DNA of 64,000 nt from Mauremys mutica (taxonomy: Eukaryota > Chordata > Testudines > Geoemydidae). Below are positions 53,601 through 64,000 of this stretch, in pieces (position 1 is the stretch's first letter; the number at the start of each line of letters is the position of its first letter). The position numbers were made by a program, and so were the translations under genes. The notes beneath the pieces are model-generated. The model was not told the origin of the DNA. It did not search any database and saw only the letters and a program-made list of their open reading frames with translations. Location: the NCBI RefSeq assembly GCF_020497125.1, contig NC_059082.1:64434948-64498947 (forward strand). Direction: 5' to 3'.

Positions 53601-55256
53601 CTCTCTTTTCAATTATAATGGGCTATGCCTATATTCCAACATCCCAGTGCTTGAGGTCCTAACTGTCAGTCAAACTTTATTCCAATCCTCTCATCTAATG
53701 GTCATTTATAGTCTTCCTTTGAAGTCTAAGTATGACCACTATTACTTCTGTCATAATGACAGATAATCTGTCATAGATTATACAATGGAATTTAAAGCCA
53801 ACATATCCTCTCCACTACATGACCCAATTTTATTTAATAATGCAGAGGACTCTACTCCAATGAACAATGCAGCTCCTGTTACTTATAACTGAGTGGTATG
53901 TAAAAAAGTTCCTAATGATGACATCTAGACATATGGTAGTGGAGGTCTATTTTTGCAATAAAAAATAAGGGGGGCCAGCCCTTTGGGATCACTGCCCTCC
54001 CCAAAGGGCTGGGGGGCCAAGCTGGTATCCCTAAGGAATTCTCACCACCCATTTCACTTTAGTTAATGGACACAAAGCAGCTATGAAATCTTAACTATGT
54101 AGTCAGGTAGAAACAAAAAAAATCCATAATTAAGTCTCTTACACAACTAACTCACCACCGTGTTTCTACAACTGTATGCACACTATACAAGAGTCTTGTA
54201 CAGGGCATGTATACCATTGTAGTAACTTGCAAGTTATAATTGTGTCCTTAGCTCAGTGTAATTATTAGAACAGTTAGAAAACCAGGAAAGAAACCCTCCC
54301 TGCCCCACATCCAGCCCTACTTCTCTCCTGCCAGAGGTCCCAGCAGTGGCACAGGCTCCCCCTGCCTGCCAGGCCAGACAGAAACAGCCCAGCTGCACCT
54401 CCTCCCCCAAAAGCCTGCTGGATCACGACTTCCTGTTGGTCCACAGCCCCAGGAGGAGCGGCCATGGCTTCTGGCAGGAGGGCCTGGCAGGCAGAGTGGC
54501 ACTCAGGTACTGGCCAGGCTCCCTGCCAGCAGGAGCCTCCTGTTCCCTCCAAACCCTTCCTAATTTTTAAGCACAGACCAGGCCTGAATAGTCCAGATAC
54601 TGGCCACTTGCCATCTAGTTTCTTTTATTGGGCCTCTTACCCTATATCTGAGCACCTCACAAACATTCAGTTAATGTATCCTCACAACAGGAGGGAACTG
54701 AGGCAAAGACAGTATGGGCTCATCTATGAGAACACTTAGTTTGTGCCAAGTGGGGGTGTAAATCTACTTCTTGCTAGCCTGCCACTCGTATAGGCAAGCC
54801 CTAAGTGCCCAACATCACACAGGAAGTCTGTGGCAGAGCTGGCAATTAAACCCAGATGACCAGAGTCTTAGCACTAAACCTTAACACAAGGCCTCTATAG
54901 GAAGAATGAGATTACCACTTTACTGCACTCTCAGTATGGTAAAAAAAATAAGCATTTAAACATTAAAAATCTCTAACACTCAGAGTAAAGATGACATTAA
55001 CAGTTTCAGATAACTGAAGCTTTAAATAAGTGCATAGCGAATGTTCTCCGAAACATTATTCAGATAGTGAGTGTCTTGGTTTTTCTTTAGATTTTAAAGG
55101 TGCTTTGGGAAAAACCCATTCTAGGAATCGAAGAGGAATCCTTGAATTAGCTGGAGCCATTACATGCAGCACAGGACGCACTCCTTTTGCCTATCTACGT
55201 TATGGATGCTATTGTGGTCTAGGAGGGCAAGGCTGGCCTAGGGATAAAGTAGACTG
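50233..55256 (+). CDS. PLA2G10: Secreted phospholipase A2 group X, exons 1-2 (partial)
   Basis: Join of 50233-50284 and 55091-55256; later exons not found and presumed beyond 64000. The enzyme releases fatty acids from the sn-2 position of phospholipids outside the cell, needing calcium. Exon 1 codes for a signal peptide (MGPRRLAFWLLLLLLPP). Exon 2 holds a propeptide ending RNRR, a furin-like processing site, then mature GILELAGAITCSTGRTPFAY and the calcium loop YGCYCGLGGQG, ending at DKVDW just before the expected CCxxHDCC active site. GILELAG and CGLGG with the dibasic propeptide are specific to group X among secreted PLA2s. Splice phases agree (phase 1 after exon 1). Confidence 0.9.
51405..51520 (+). 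mobile_element. Old MIR-like SINE fragment
   Basis: acaaacattaatgattttattttccacaaacacctcatgagg, a short TG run, then atcccagttttacagatggggaactgagggag: the MIR 3' core. PLA2G10 intron 1. Confidence 0.6.
51997..52297. mobile_element. PIF/Harbinger-like MITE with strong hairpins, TAA duplication
   Basis: Element 52000-52294, ends gccctggtctacac and gtgtagatgtggcc, flanked by TAA (51997-51999 and 52295-52297). It contains at least two long inverted pairs: ggttcgaactagggta / accctagttcgaa around 52024-52092, and agttcgaactatcgcgtct / agacgcgatagttcgaact at 52200-52242. Non-coding. PLA2G10 intron 1. Confidence 0.8.
52305..54630. other. PLA2G10 intron 1, mostly unrecognised
   Basis: AT-rich apart from a GC-richer patch at 54290-54560 (ctgcctgccaggccagacag). 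No gene, RNA or repeat family could be supported. Confidence 0.5.
54635..54895 (+). mobile_element. Old MIR-like SINE
   Basis: tatctgagcacctcacaaacattcagttaatgtatcctcac, gggaactgaggcaaagacag and ccaacatcacacaggaagtctgtggcagagctggcaattaaaccc: MIR order, with about 70 bases of other sequence in the middle. Confidence 0.6.
55091..55256 (+). CDS. PLA2G10: PLA2G10 exon 2 (propeptide, calcium loop)
   Basis: Acceptor tttttctttag, donor gtaaga. 166 bases encoding DFKGALGKTHSRNRR, mature GILELAGAITCSTG and the calcium loop YGCYCGLGG. No stop. Confidence 0.93.
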
Positions 55257-57397
55257 GTAAGATAATACATTTATATTTAACCAAAATACTGGGTTTGCCA
55301 CGAGAAGGGTAGGGGAGAGAATAAAATAGGCTAAATTCTTATCTGATTTACAGCCTATTTAACGCTAGTAGGGTGTATAAATGGGGACAGTATCTGGCCC
55401 AGTGGCCAAGGTGTAGCTGCAGTGTGCTAAAATTCCATTGCAATGAAATGTTTACATGAGGCTTGGTGTTTAACTCACCTCAATGAGTTGTACTAACTTG
55501 ATAGGATGAGTTCACCACTTTGCTACTGTTATTGTTTGACTGAATGTCCCAGGCTTCATTTTATAATCCATCTTCTCAGAGGAAGTTTTAAAGCTCATCT
55601 CTTTTTGAGTTCTGTATAACAGAAATGATGGGAATGTTCTCAAGAATAAAATGCAGCCTTCTTGCCTCTTGTAATGAAGAGCTGGAAGGATATTTCTTAC
55701 TCTTTCCAGAAAAAAAAATATTGATGGGACCAAGCATGGAAAGTTTCAACCCCAAAAAGTGAGTTTAGATTGTTATTAGTGTCTGGAAAAAAAAGGAATC
55801 TATGAAGGAAAACTGTTGTGCAAACAGACCAAATTATGAAAAAAATGTATTTATAAATTATACATGCGTGCGTGCCAGTGTGGATTCCACTCTAGGTGTG
55901 CATACACCTTAAGCATGCAACACTGGATTTTATTTGAATAGTGTGCATCTGGGCCACACATGAGCCCTGTGCCCGCAATCTGTTTAAAAGGAAGGTATAT
56001 TCAAGCAGCCTCACTCCAATTGAGGGTGGCCTCTAGTCAGTGGGCCAAATAGATAGAGAGAGAGAGACTTTTCCGCCCAAGCTTCCTCACAAAAGCAGAG
56101 GAGCCAAGACATCATAAAAGCCAGTTTTTATGATAGCAGCCAAGTCTATGACCACCATGGTGATCATACAAAGAGCACTTAAGATGCCAAATCTTGGGAT
56201 ATTCCCTTGCAAGGTACAAGCCACAATTTAGGAATTGACCCCTCAAGTGTTGGTAGCTGTTCAGCAAACGGACCGAGATCCCTAAATATAAGGCATTACC
56301 AAATTCACAGCAGGGAAATCTGGTCTCCCCGTGAAATACAGTCTAGGGCCACCCAGCTCTGAAAACCGAGCAGATAGTGGCAGCTCTGAAGGCATGCCAC
56401 TGCAACACAGAAGTAGGGGTGTAACACATCCTTAAAATATGCTATTTATGCCACAACCAACCTGCAAAAATTGTGCGATTTCTCTGCAATTTTATGAGAC
56501 CCCCTACTTATAGTCACTGAAAGATTCCACAGTGACCCTATGCTTTTTGGGAATCTATGTTCTTCCACCCTATTGAAAGGCATATCCCCAACCACCACAC
56601 ACCAGAGATTGCATACCCAGTTTTACCACAGAGTACCAGACCAGGAAATCCTTTGTTGTACCTAGGGTGAGTCCTTTATCTAGAGGAAATAAAGTGGGGG
56701 ACCATCCTATACTAGACCTCAGCAGACTCAAATATATACAGCACCACAGGTTTGGGATGATAACGCTTGCCTCCATCATCCCATCACTCCAAACTCAAGA
56801 CTGGGTCACTGCTCCAATTTGCATATCACCATCCACTCGGTCCACAGGAAGTACTTGATTCACTGTGGGCAAGGATGCACTTGATCATCATCCCCTTTCT
56901 ACAGGGGAAGCTAGAGTTCTGGGAATGGTGCGGTCAGCGTGGAGTGATTAAGAAAGCTCTCCACTTACTAGAGGTTGGCAACAACCTGGTGGACTTTCTG
57001 ATCAGGAATGTGGCAACCAGCCATCAGCAGTCACTGCAGAAATCCATCCTGGAACTGATATTCCATTGGTACACAACTCTCACGATAGACTGTTTGCCAT
57101 GGCAGACAATGCCAAGTGCAGGAATTTCTGCTCTAAAAGGAGATAGGAGCTCTGGCTCCCTTCTAGGTGCCTTGTACAGCAGTCATTGACACCACCAAAG
57201 TAAATCTTCCCACCGATATCCAGGATGATATCCAAGCTATGGTCATCATGATAGTCAAAATTGACTCTGCCAGTAGTGGGCTACCAGACCACTGACATAT
57301 GCTCAGCCATTTCCCTCATATGCCTTCCCACCTGTTCAGATGTTTTCATAAAACTATGGTCAAATATTGCTCCCAGACCCAATTATTGCTTCTGAGG

Positions 57398-58424
57398 GCC
57401 TAGATCAGGGGTCGGCACCCTTTCAGAAGTGGTGTGCCAAGATTTCATTTATTCACTGTAATTTAAGGTTTTGCGTGCCAGTAATACATGTTAATGTTTT
57501 TAGGTCTCTTTCTATAAATCTATATTATGTAACTAATCTATTATTGTACGTAAAGTAAATAAGGTTTTTAACATGTTTAAGCAGCTTCATTTAAAATTAA
57601 ATTAAAATGCAGATCTTACCAATGTAGTGTGATCTTTGCCCGTGCTTTTCCTTGCTGAGTTTTCCAATGTCTGGCACATATTTGGATACTTTAAGCTGCA
57701 CACCGGCTTCTGAGTGATTGGTTAACTTATCCAAACATTGGTGGAGCAGGGCCCCTGGGCCATGAATATTCCTGGAGCCCAGGCACCACGGGCCCATACA
57801 ACTCTCCGCCTCTGCCTTCCTCTGCTACAGGCTTCCTGTGAGACCGTGGGCCAGTCACTCAGCCTGTTTGGATATGTCTGCGCTGCAATAAATGGGCAGC
57901 AGCTGGCTCTGGCTTGCAGGGCTGAAAAGTGATGTAGATGCTCAGGCTCCGAGATCCCAGAAAGGGTCTCTCAGCATCTACATTGCTAATTTTAGCCCTG
58001 CAAGCCTGAGTCAGCTGACCCAGGCTAAGACTTGGTGCGGCAAGTTTATCACAGTGTGGATGTCTCCTTTGTGCCTTAGTTTTCCCTCTGTACAATGGGA
58101 ACTGCCCTGCCCCACATGGCTGCCAGGAGGGTAAGTGTCTTAAAAATAGTGAATTGCTCAGCTACTGCAGTGATGGGGGCCAGATAAGCCAGAGTCCAAG
58201 GCCGGACAGGACCACTAGCTTATTTAGCCTGTCTCCTGCATGACATAAGTCATCAGCAACTGAAATTAGATCGGGTGTTACAGCCAAAGCTACAGAAGGA
58301 AGTTACAAGATTGCACTGAACTGCAAAAAACGGAAAGCCATTTACAGACGGAATCCCAGGCCGGCAGCAGAGTGCCACTGAAAATCAGCTCGCGTGCCAT
58401 AGGTTGCTGATCCATGGCCTAGAT
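57398..58424. mobile_element. hAT element (family H1, long copy, 1011 bp), perfect 8-bp TSD
   Basis: Element 57406-58416 flanked by GCCTAGAT at 57398-57405 and 58417-58424. The first 200 bases and last 60 match the 311-bp MITE at 17166-17476. The extra interior holds a short minus-strand frame (57597-57797) and, at about 57868-58070, a palindromic segment like the Harbinger MITE at 19572-19841. The minus-strand frame LKVSKYVPDIGKLSKEKHGQ may be a transposase tail, which I cannot confirm. Confidence 0.82.
57868..58072. mobile_element. PIF/Harbinger-like palindromic MITE nested in a hAT element
   Basis: gatatgtctgcgctgcaataaa at the left and cagtgtggatgtctcc at the right, with the halves ctggcttgcagggctgaaaa / ttttagccctgcaagcctga inverted. 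Relative of 19572-19841. No clear target duplication. Confidence 0.55.
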
Positions 58425-59034
58425 GTCAGCTGGTTGAGCAGGACTGCTAGAAATTACTCCCTACAGGTCCAAGAGATTGTTTTACAGTCAAATCCTCCAC
58501 GAGGAAGCCTTACTTCTTGAAGTGGAAAAAGACTTCCCATGCAGGCAAATCAGTGTGAACTCAGCGTGAAGCCAGTAGAGCCCCAATACCAAAGATTCTG
58601 GACTACACACACTGCTGCTGAAGCAAGCAGGCCTAGCCTTTTAGAGGGAGCTAAAGTCCATCTGGCAGCAATATCAGCGTGCCACACCCCAATATAGTCA
58701 TATTCAATCTTTTCACATTCCATGGTATTAAGATTTTTCAAGGGCCTTCTCCATACCTGCCCTATGGTTAGAGACCTGCTCCCACACAGAAGCTTGATGT
58801 TGTTCTACAGCTTATGGAGCCTCAATTCAAATAGTTAATGTAGTTTGTTATATCACCCCACCTCTACAAGTGTTTCTCATAGCCATCACGCCAACATGGA
58901 GAGTGAGAACTGCAAGCTCTCCTGGCAGGACAGCAACGTACATCCTTCCACGATGACAAAGTGGTGATTAAACTGCACCCTAGATTCATTCCTGAAGTGT
59001 TCTCAGAACTCCCTGTGAAGCAGTCTATTACTCT

Positions 59035-59460
59035 ATGGGTAGTCTTCCCTCCGCTGCACTCGTCAGTAAAAAAGCTTCATACGTGTCCAGGGCCCTACTT
59101 TATTACAAGGACCAAATCTTTCAGGACTTCTACCTTGGTCTCTTTGTGCGCCTATACCTGGTGTGCAGAAATGCCAAGTCATCTAGCCCCAGAGTATCTC
59201 AAAGCAGTGGAAATGCACTGTGTAATCTGCTATCAGTTGACTGGAAAGCCTCTCCCCAAAATGTCAAGGAATGTTATTCCAGGGCCCAGGTGACTTCTTC
59301 AGCCTGCGTTAGAAATATACAGATCTCTGAGATCTGTAAGGCAGCCATATGCAGCAAGTCACTGACCTCTGTGAAACACTGTGAACTTGACATGGCAGCC
59401 AGAACAAATACGAAGTTCAAAAAACAGTATCTCAATCCCTGTTTGACGGATACAGCCAAG
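59035..59460 (+). pseudogene. Remnant of a DIRS tyrosine recombinase
   Basis: The frame resembles the recombinase C-terminal third: ALLYYKDQIFQDFYLGLFV against ALAFYIDRTKSFRRSSQLFV, and RAQVTSSACVRNIQISEICK against STRAYASSAAFLAHVPIQDI. The catalytic HxxR is lost (the Arg position survives) and the Tyr position reads KHCELD. An inactive fossil. Confidence 0.65.
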
Positions 59461-59509
59461 ATTCCTCACTCTCACCATCTGGTGAGGGTACTGCTTGTCA
59501 GTCACTTAC

Positions 59510-60290
59510 TGCAGGATCCAGATATACATTGGGACCAGGGTCCCAGTAGGGCCAGCTGTGGTCACTCAATTAGGGTGAACTGCAAAGAACGGGGCAGCCA
59601 AACCCCCAAAAGCTGGTGGATATTCCAATATTTAGATTTACCAAGCCAGCATAAAACAGCTTCTTTATTACCTTACTGGTTATGCAGAAGTCCAAACACA
59701 GTTCTCTTGAGGTGTTCAAGCCTCAGGCCTCCGTCCAGGTACCTAAGTCAAATATGATATCTGAAAATCTTATTTCATCATATAAAAGAAAAGGATCTAC
59801 CAATCCCAAAGGATCAGACACATTACCTCCCAGGTTATTGAATATTCCAGATCTTACCCAAATACATGTTACAGCCAATTTTTATTAACTAAAATTTATT
59901 AAAAACAAGAGTATGGTTAAAAGATCAATATACATACAGACATGAGTTCAATTCATTGAGGTTAAGATTCATAGCAGAGATGGTGAGCTTTGTAGTTGCA
60001 AAGAGTTCTTTCAGAAATAGTTCATAGGTTATAGTCCAATGTCCAAATATCATATTTAGGGCATACCAGCATAACTGGGACCTCTGTCTTGCGACTCAAA
60101 CGTCTCCTGATGAAGCTTAAGCAGATCTGAGATGACAGAATCAGGACCCAAGGATCTTTTATACAATTTCATGTACTCTTGGACAAGTTGTGAGTTCCTC
60201 CAGGAACAAAACGGTAATTAGGATAACTTTGAAGGAGGTCCATCACTGGTACTTAGCTACAGAATTAAAGCCATTTGCTTGTTCCTCCAC
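59510..60290. other. Non-coding segment, possibly an old LTR, unresolved
   Basis: AT-rich, with gccaatttttattaactaaaatttattaaaaacaagag. It reads like a decayed long LTR, perhaps continuing at 60867-61100 past the hAT insertion. Ends could not be defined. Confidence 0.25.
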
Positions 60291-60291
60291 C

Positions 60292-60866
60292 ATTCACAGC
60301 AGAGGTGGGCAAACTACAGCTCACGGGCCACATCTGGCCCATGGGACCGTCCTGCCCAGCCCTTGAGCTCCCAGCCATGGAGGCTAGCCCCCAGCCCCTC
60401 CCCTATCTGCTAGAGCCACCCGCCTGCCCTGGTGCTCTAGACTGTGCAGCAGCATTGCTGGCTCTGGCCAGGCGGCGCAGCTGCCAGTCCCGGTGCTCTG
60501 AGTGGCATGGTAAGGGGGCGGGTAGCGGGGGGGGGGTAGTCAGGGGAGAAGGAGCAGGAGCATAGGAGTCCCAGGGGGGCTGTCAGGTGGAGGGGGTGTG
60601 GACAGGGATTGGGGCAGTCAGGAGACAGGGAGCAGGGGGGCCATTAGGGGTGGGGGTCCCAGGAGAGGGCAGTCAGGGGACAAGGAGTAGGGGAGGTTGG
60701 ATGGGTCAGGGATTCTGAGGGCGGGCAGTCAGGGGCGGGAAGTGGGAGGGGTCGGGATGGGGGCAGGCTGTTTTGGGAAGTACAGCCTTCCCTACCCAGC
60801 CCTCCATACAGTTTCAGAACCCCAATGTGGCCCTCAGGCCAAAAAATTTGCCCACCCGATTCACAG
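60292..60866. mobile_element. hAT non-autonomous element (family H2), perfect 8-bp TSD
   Basis: Element 60300-60858 flanked by ATTCACAG at 60292-60299 and 60859-60866. Starts cagaggtgggcaaactacagc, ends ggccaaaaaatttgcccacccg: the same family as 17828-18722 in the opposite orientation. G-rich degenerate array inside (about 60515-60760). Confidence 0.85.
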
Positions 60867-61313
60867 TATGTTTCAAAGAGAGATGAATACCGAGATATCC
60901 AATGTTTACAATTCAGTAAATGCTAGAAGTTTAGAGATCAAAAGAACAATCAGAATACAGGATAGACAGGGACTGTTGATTACATTGTCGACTCTACTTA
61001 TACATATGTAAATACACAAAAAACACAAACATCTCCCCACATGTCTTTTGAGGGTTATTTAATTTTGCAGGATGTTTAACACTTTCTGGCCATGTGTCAC
61101 ACACATACTTGAAAAAGAAAGTATGGTTATTTACCCTACAGTAATTGTGATTCTTAGAGATACTGTAGTCAGTGTGGATTCTCTAACCCACATGCCATCC
61201 TTGCTTTTTTAAGTCAAAGCCCATGTAGCCAAGGAATTGCAAGGGAGCTAAGGAAGGTTTGTGGCTGACCCACCCTTAATGACAAACTTTAAAGGTCAGA
61301 AGGGAACATCATC

Positions 61314-61966
61314 ATCTACCCCAGAGGTGGGCAGCAAACTTTTTGGTCCAAGGGCCACATCTGGGTGGGGAAATAGTATGCAGGACCATGGATGTAGGGC
61401 TGGGGCATGAGTTTGGGGTGCGGGAGGGAGTGTGGGAGGGGGTGCAGTGTGCGGGAAGGGGCTCAGGGCAAGGGGTTTGGGTACAGGAGTTTGGGGTCCA
61501 GGCTCCGGCCCGGCACCACTTACCTCCAGCAGCTCCAGGATAGCAGCTGTGTGCAGCAGGGCAAAGTCAGACACCCTGCCTGCCCTGGCCCCATGTCACT
61601 CCTGGAAGTGGCCAGCATGTCTGGCAGTGGCTCCTGGGGGTGGGGCAGGTGGCTCTGCTATGTGCTGCTATCACCTGTGGGTACCACCTCCAAAGCTCCC
61701 GTTGGCTGTGGTTCCCTGTTCCTGGCCAATGGGAGCTATGGACAGCGGTGCCTGCAGGCGAGGGAAGCGCACAGAGCCCTCTTCCCCCTCCCCGCCCCCA
61801 GGGGCCACAGGACATGGTGCTGGCTGCTTCCGGGAGCTGCGCAGGGCCAGGGAGCCTGCCTTAGCTCCGCTGCGCCATGAGGCTGGCAATCCCATGGGCC
61901 AGACTGAAAGCCTTGATGGGCCGGATCCGGCCTACAGGCCGTAGTTTGCCCTCCCCTGATCTAGCT
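61314..61966. mobile_element. hAT non-autonomous element (family H2), GC-rich
   Basis: Element 61322-61958, starting cagaggtgggcagcaaactttttgg and ending ggccgtagtttgccctcccctg. Flanks ATCTACCC and ATCTAGCT differ at two positions. Repetitive interior near 61400-61510. Open frames inside reflect composition only. Confidence 0.75.
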
Positions 61967-61974
61967 TGACCTTC

Positions 61975-62215
61975 TGTATATTGTAGCCTTCTTTTGGTTA
62001 GGCTAAACAAGCCAGTCCTGTCTGTTTCTGGTAAGTCTTTCAATGGTTCCCCAGCTGTGCCCCAGGATTTTCAGCTTGGCTTCTACAGCTCTTCACCATG
62101 TTGTTTTTGGGAAGCCTCATTTTCGCTTGCCTTCAAGTGTCCATCTTATTGCTACTCTAGTGATGGAATCAGTTTCCATCCGAAGTACATGGCCAATCCA
62201 TCTCCAATGCCTCTT
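61975..62215 (-). mobile_element. LINE C-terminal remnant (unassigned clade)
   Basis: The minus strand reads, with stops, wording of a non-LTR element C-terminus: HVLRMETDSITRVAIRW, TLEGKRK and WGTIERLTRNRQDW. Clade uncertain. Confidence 0.35.
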
Positions 62216-62219
62216 GGCA

Positions 62220-63070
62220 ATGACGGTGCTCATCACTGGAGGAGCTTTGTTGCTGCCCTGAACACCAGAGGCGTAATGGGAACATGATGAGGATGATGAA
62301 ACAAGACAAGCTCATTGAGTCTCCTCTCATAAGGTAGGTTTTCCGTTCCTCGGATAATCCCAGTAGCTGCTCTCTGCACCTGTTCCGGTTTGAATTCATC
62401 TTTCTTAAAAGATAAGACCAGAATTGCACACACTATTCCAGATGAAGTCTCATCAGTGCCTTGTATAATGGTACTAACACTTCCCTGTCTACTAGAAGTA
62501 TCTCACCTGACCCATTTTAGGACTACATTAGCCTTTTTTCATGGCCACATCACCTTGGCAACTCAGTCATCCTGTGATCAATCAACACACCGAAGTCTTT
62601 CTCCTCCATCACTTCCAACTTCCATCCCCATCTTATAGCAAAAATGTTTGTTAGTCTTTAAGTGCATGACCTTGCAATTTGCAGTATTAAATTTCATTCC
62701 ATTTCTATTACTCCAGTTTTCAAGATCTTCCAGATTTTCTTGTATAATATTCTGGTCCTCCTCCATATTGGCAATACCTCCCAATTTTGTGTCATCTGCA
62801 AATTTTCAGTTGGTCTGGCACAATCTACCTTTTGAAAAGCCATATTGTATTTTACCCCAATTATCATTCACCTCTATATCCTTAACTACTCTCTTTTTCC
62901 AAATTTGTTTTAAGACCTTGCGTATAATTGAGGTGAAATTAACAGGCCTGTAGTTGCCTGGATTAAACCCTCTTCTCCCCACCCCCCACCGCCTTTTTCT
63001 TAAAAATGGCAAATATATTAGCAATTCTCCTGTCACAGGGAGTTTACAGATTCCATACAAATCCAAGAGC
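62220..63070 (-). mobile_element. CR1 LINE reverse transcriptase remnant
   Basis: On the minus strand: NPGNYRPVNFTSIIRKVLKQ followed by IQYGFSKGRLCQTN (RT N-terminal blocks, 63072-62806); a deletion; then LEDLENWSNRNGMKFNTANC with KVMHLKTNK (RT thumb, 62784-62578); then the 3' coding end to about 62220. Catalytic YADD region missing. An old, internally deleted copy. Confidence 0.75.
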
Positions 63071-63074
63071 AAGG

Positions 63075-64000
63075 AATTTTAACGAAACGCACAAGCATGC
63101 ATAGCCCCAAAGACACTATGAAAAATAAGATCTGGTTATGTGTACATGAGTGGTTACAGTGGGATCCATACTGACATCAACATTTTAAACTACACTTGGT
63201 AGTAACCATACTACCAAGTAAACAGCTACAAAATGCCTCCTCTAAAGATCATCATTGGGAATATGAACCTACTAAGACACTCCCCTCTTCTGCATTATCT
63301 GTTGCACCCCAAATTGGGGATGTTGGTACCCTAACAGTAAATGGTATTGTAACCAACAGGAAAGCAGAATTTTTTTTTGAATATTTCTTTAGGGCTAGAA
63401 TATACAAACAGATCACATTTTAAACTCCTTTGTTGTACTGAAATCTGGACTACGTGGAATAAATTTTATGATCCTCTGGCTGGTTATTTGAAGCTTCTGA
63501 ATGCAACATCTGACATTTATTTTGTAGACAATTTTGTGGAAGGTAATTGCTACTTTAATAACTAAATTAAGAATACAGATGGATGGAAGAGTATTATCTT
63601 TGCTTGTGGTCACTGTAAGCTCAAATCCTTCATTCTGGGGTATGGCATCTGAAAAAATATAAAGAGCCCCTGGTGGCAAGCCAACTTCCTGCTTACAAAA
63701 TATGGCTAGCTATTTGTGGTATGGGTTTAGTGGGTACACAACTTGCCTTCTTTTGTCTTGGTTTTTAAAATATCTTTACGGAGCATCTCAATTTGGACAG
63801 CAATTAGAAAGTACAAGACATTTATGCATACTTGGGCTTCACAAAGGGCAGCTGAGTTCTTATTCTCCCTGTTTTATTTCTTGAAGTTTTGATCACATCA
63901 CTGCAGCTATATTACTTTCATAAAATCAAAAGCAAGACATAGCAATTCTTACACACACTTCTGTATTTAACCATTTGAAACACAAATGGATTAAAATTAA
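63075..64000. other. PLA2G10 intron 2, nothing recognised
   Basis: AT-rich sequence to the window end. I looked for the next phospholipase exon (CCxxHDCC) on the plus strand and did not find it. Confidence 0.5.

Larger units (their letters stand above)
55862..61285 (+). mobile_element. Ancient decayed DIRS-like element, plus strand, with later insertions
   Basis: Start region gtgtggattccactctaggtgtgcat through ggaaggtatattcaagcagcctcactcc has the layout of the young DIRS inverted repeat. A decayed RT block at 56690-56815 reads HPILDLSRLKYIQHHRF and MITLASIIPSLQTQDW, aligning with LRPILDLRELNRYL and MVTLGTIIPSLDPGDW of copy 1. A decayed recombinase C-terminus lies at 59275-59460 (RNIQISEICKAAICSKSL). 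The end region 61108-61190 (gtatggttatttaccctacagtaattgtgattcttagagatact) corresponds to the young arm with its ttcttcgagat. hAT elements interrupt it at 57406-58416 and 60300-60858. PLA2G10 intron 2. Confidence 0.7.

Noticed and set aside
59035..59757. 240-residue plus-strand frame as a host gene
   Set aside because: Its middle matches the DIRS recombinase C-terminal wording with key residues lost, so it is a transposon fossil.
1..64000. CRISPR arrays, bacterial operons, rRNA or tRNA genes
   Set aside because: None seen. The spaced direct repeats present belong to transposons, and the genome is clearly vertebrate. The tRNA-like wording is limited to decayed SINEs and the ERV primer site.

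Overview
The window is nuclear DNA of a vertebrate, most likely a turtle. Evidence: two multi-exon genes with vertebrate splice sites (GT..AG), an AT-rich, repeat-filled background, CR1 LINE tails ending in a tctatga-type repeat, Penelope fragments, hAT and PIF/Harbinger miniature elements, and DIRS retrotransposons. This repeat mix is typical of turtle genomes. The taxon is an inference from repeat content and remembered repeat sequences; no database was searched.

3198-20461 (+): a complete seven-exon glycoside hydrolase family 27 gene encoding a 410-residue lysosomal-type enzyme. Its exon lengths and intron phases match those of human alpha-galactosidase A (GLA), but its sugar-recognition residues are those of alpha-N-acetylgalactosaminidase (NAGA). 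The introns carry a Penelope element with inverted ends, several hAT elements with 8-bp target duplications, a Tigger-like element pair member, Harbinger-like elements and old SINEs. A poly(A) signal lies about 40 bases after the stop.

23410-48441: an intergenic retroelement cluster. Two DIRS-type tyrosine-recombinase retrotransposons of about 6.2 kb (23410-29622 and 42231-48441, both reading on the minus strand) flank an env-less class II endogenous retrovirus (35290-42176, minus strand). The retrovirus has two 313-bp LTRs that look identical, a 7-bp target duplication, a tRNA-Trp type primer binding site, and gag, pro (with dUTPase) and pol in three successive -1 frames. Each DIRS copy shows the full diagnostic end structure: unequal outer arms, inverted terminal repeats and an internal complementary region. 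Both DIRS gag genes encode an SR-protein-like Arg/Ser-rich domain. Both are broken, at different places. DIRS copy 2 keeps an uninterrupted RT-RNase H frame and recombinase frame.

50233-64000: the start of a secreted phospholipase A2 gene, PLA2G10 (+ strand, exons 1 and 2; later exons were not found and probably lie beyond the window). Its second intron contains an old, heavily decayed DIRS-like element on the plus strand (about 55862-61285), itself hit by hAT insertions, followed by CR1-type LINE remains on the minus strand.

The two host genes are separated by nearly 30 kb, of which about 19 kb is the three large retroelements. Nothing in the sequence suggests the host genes work together.
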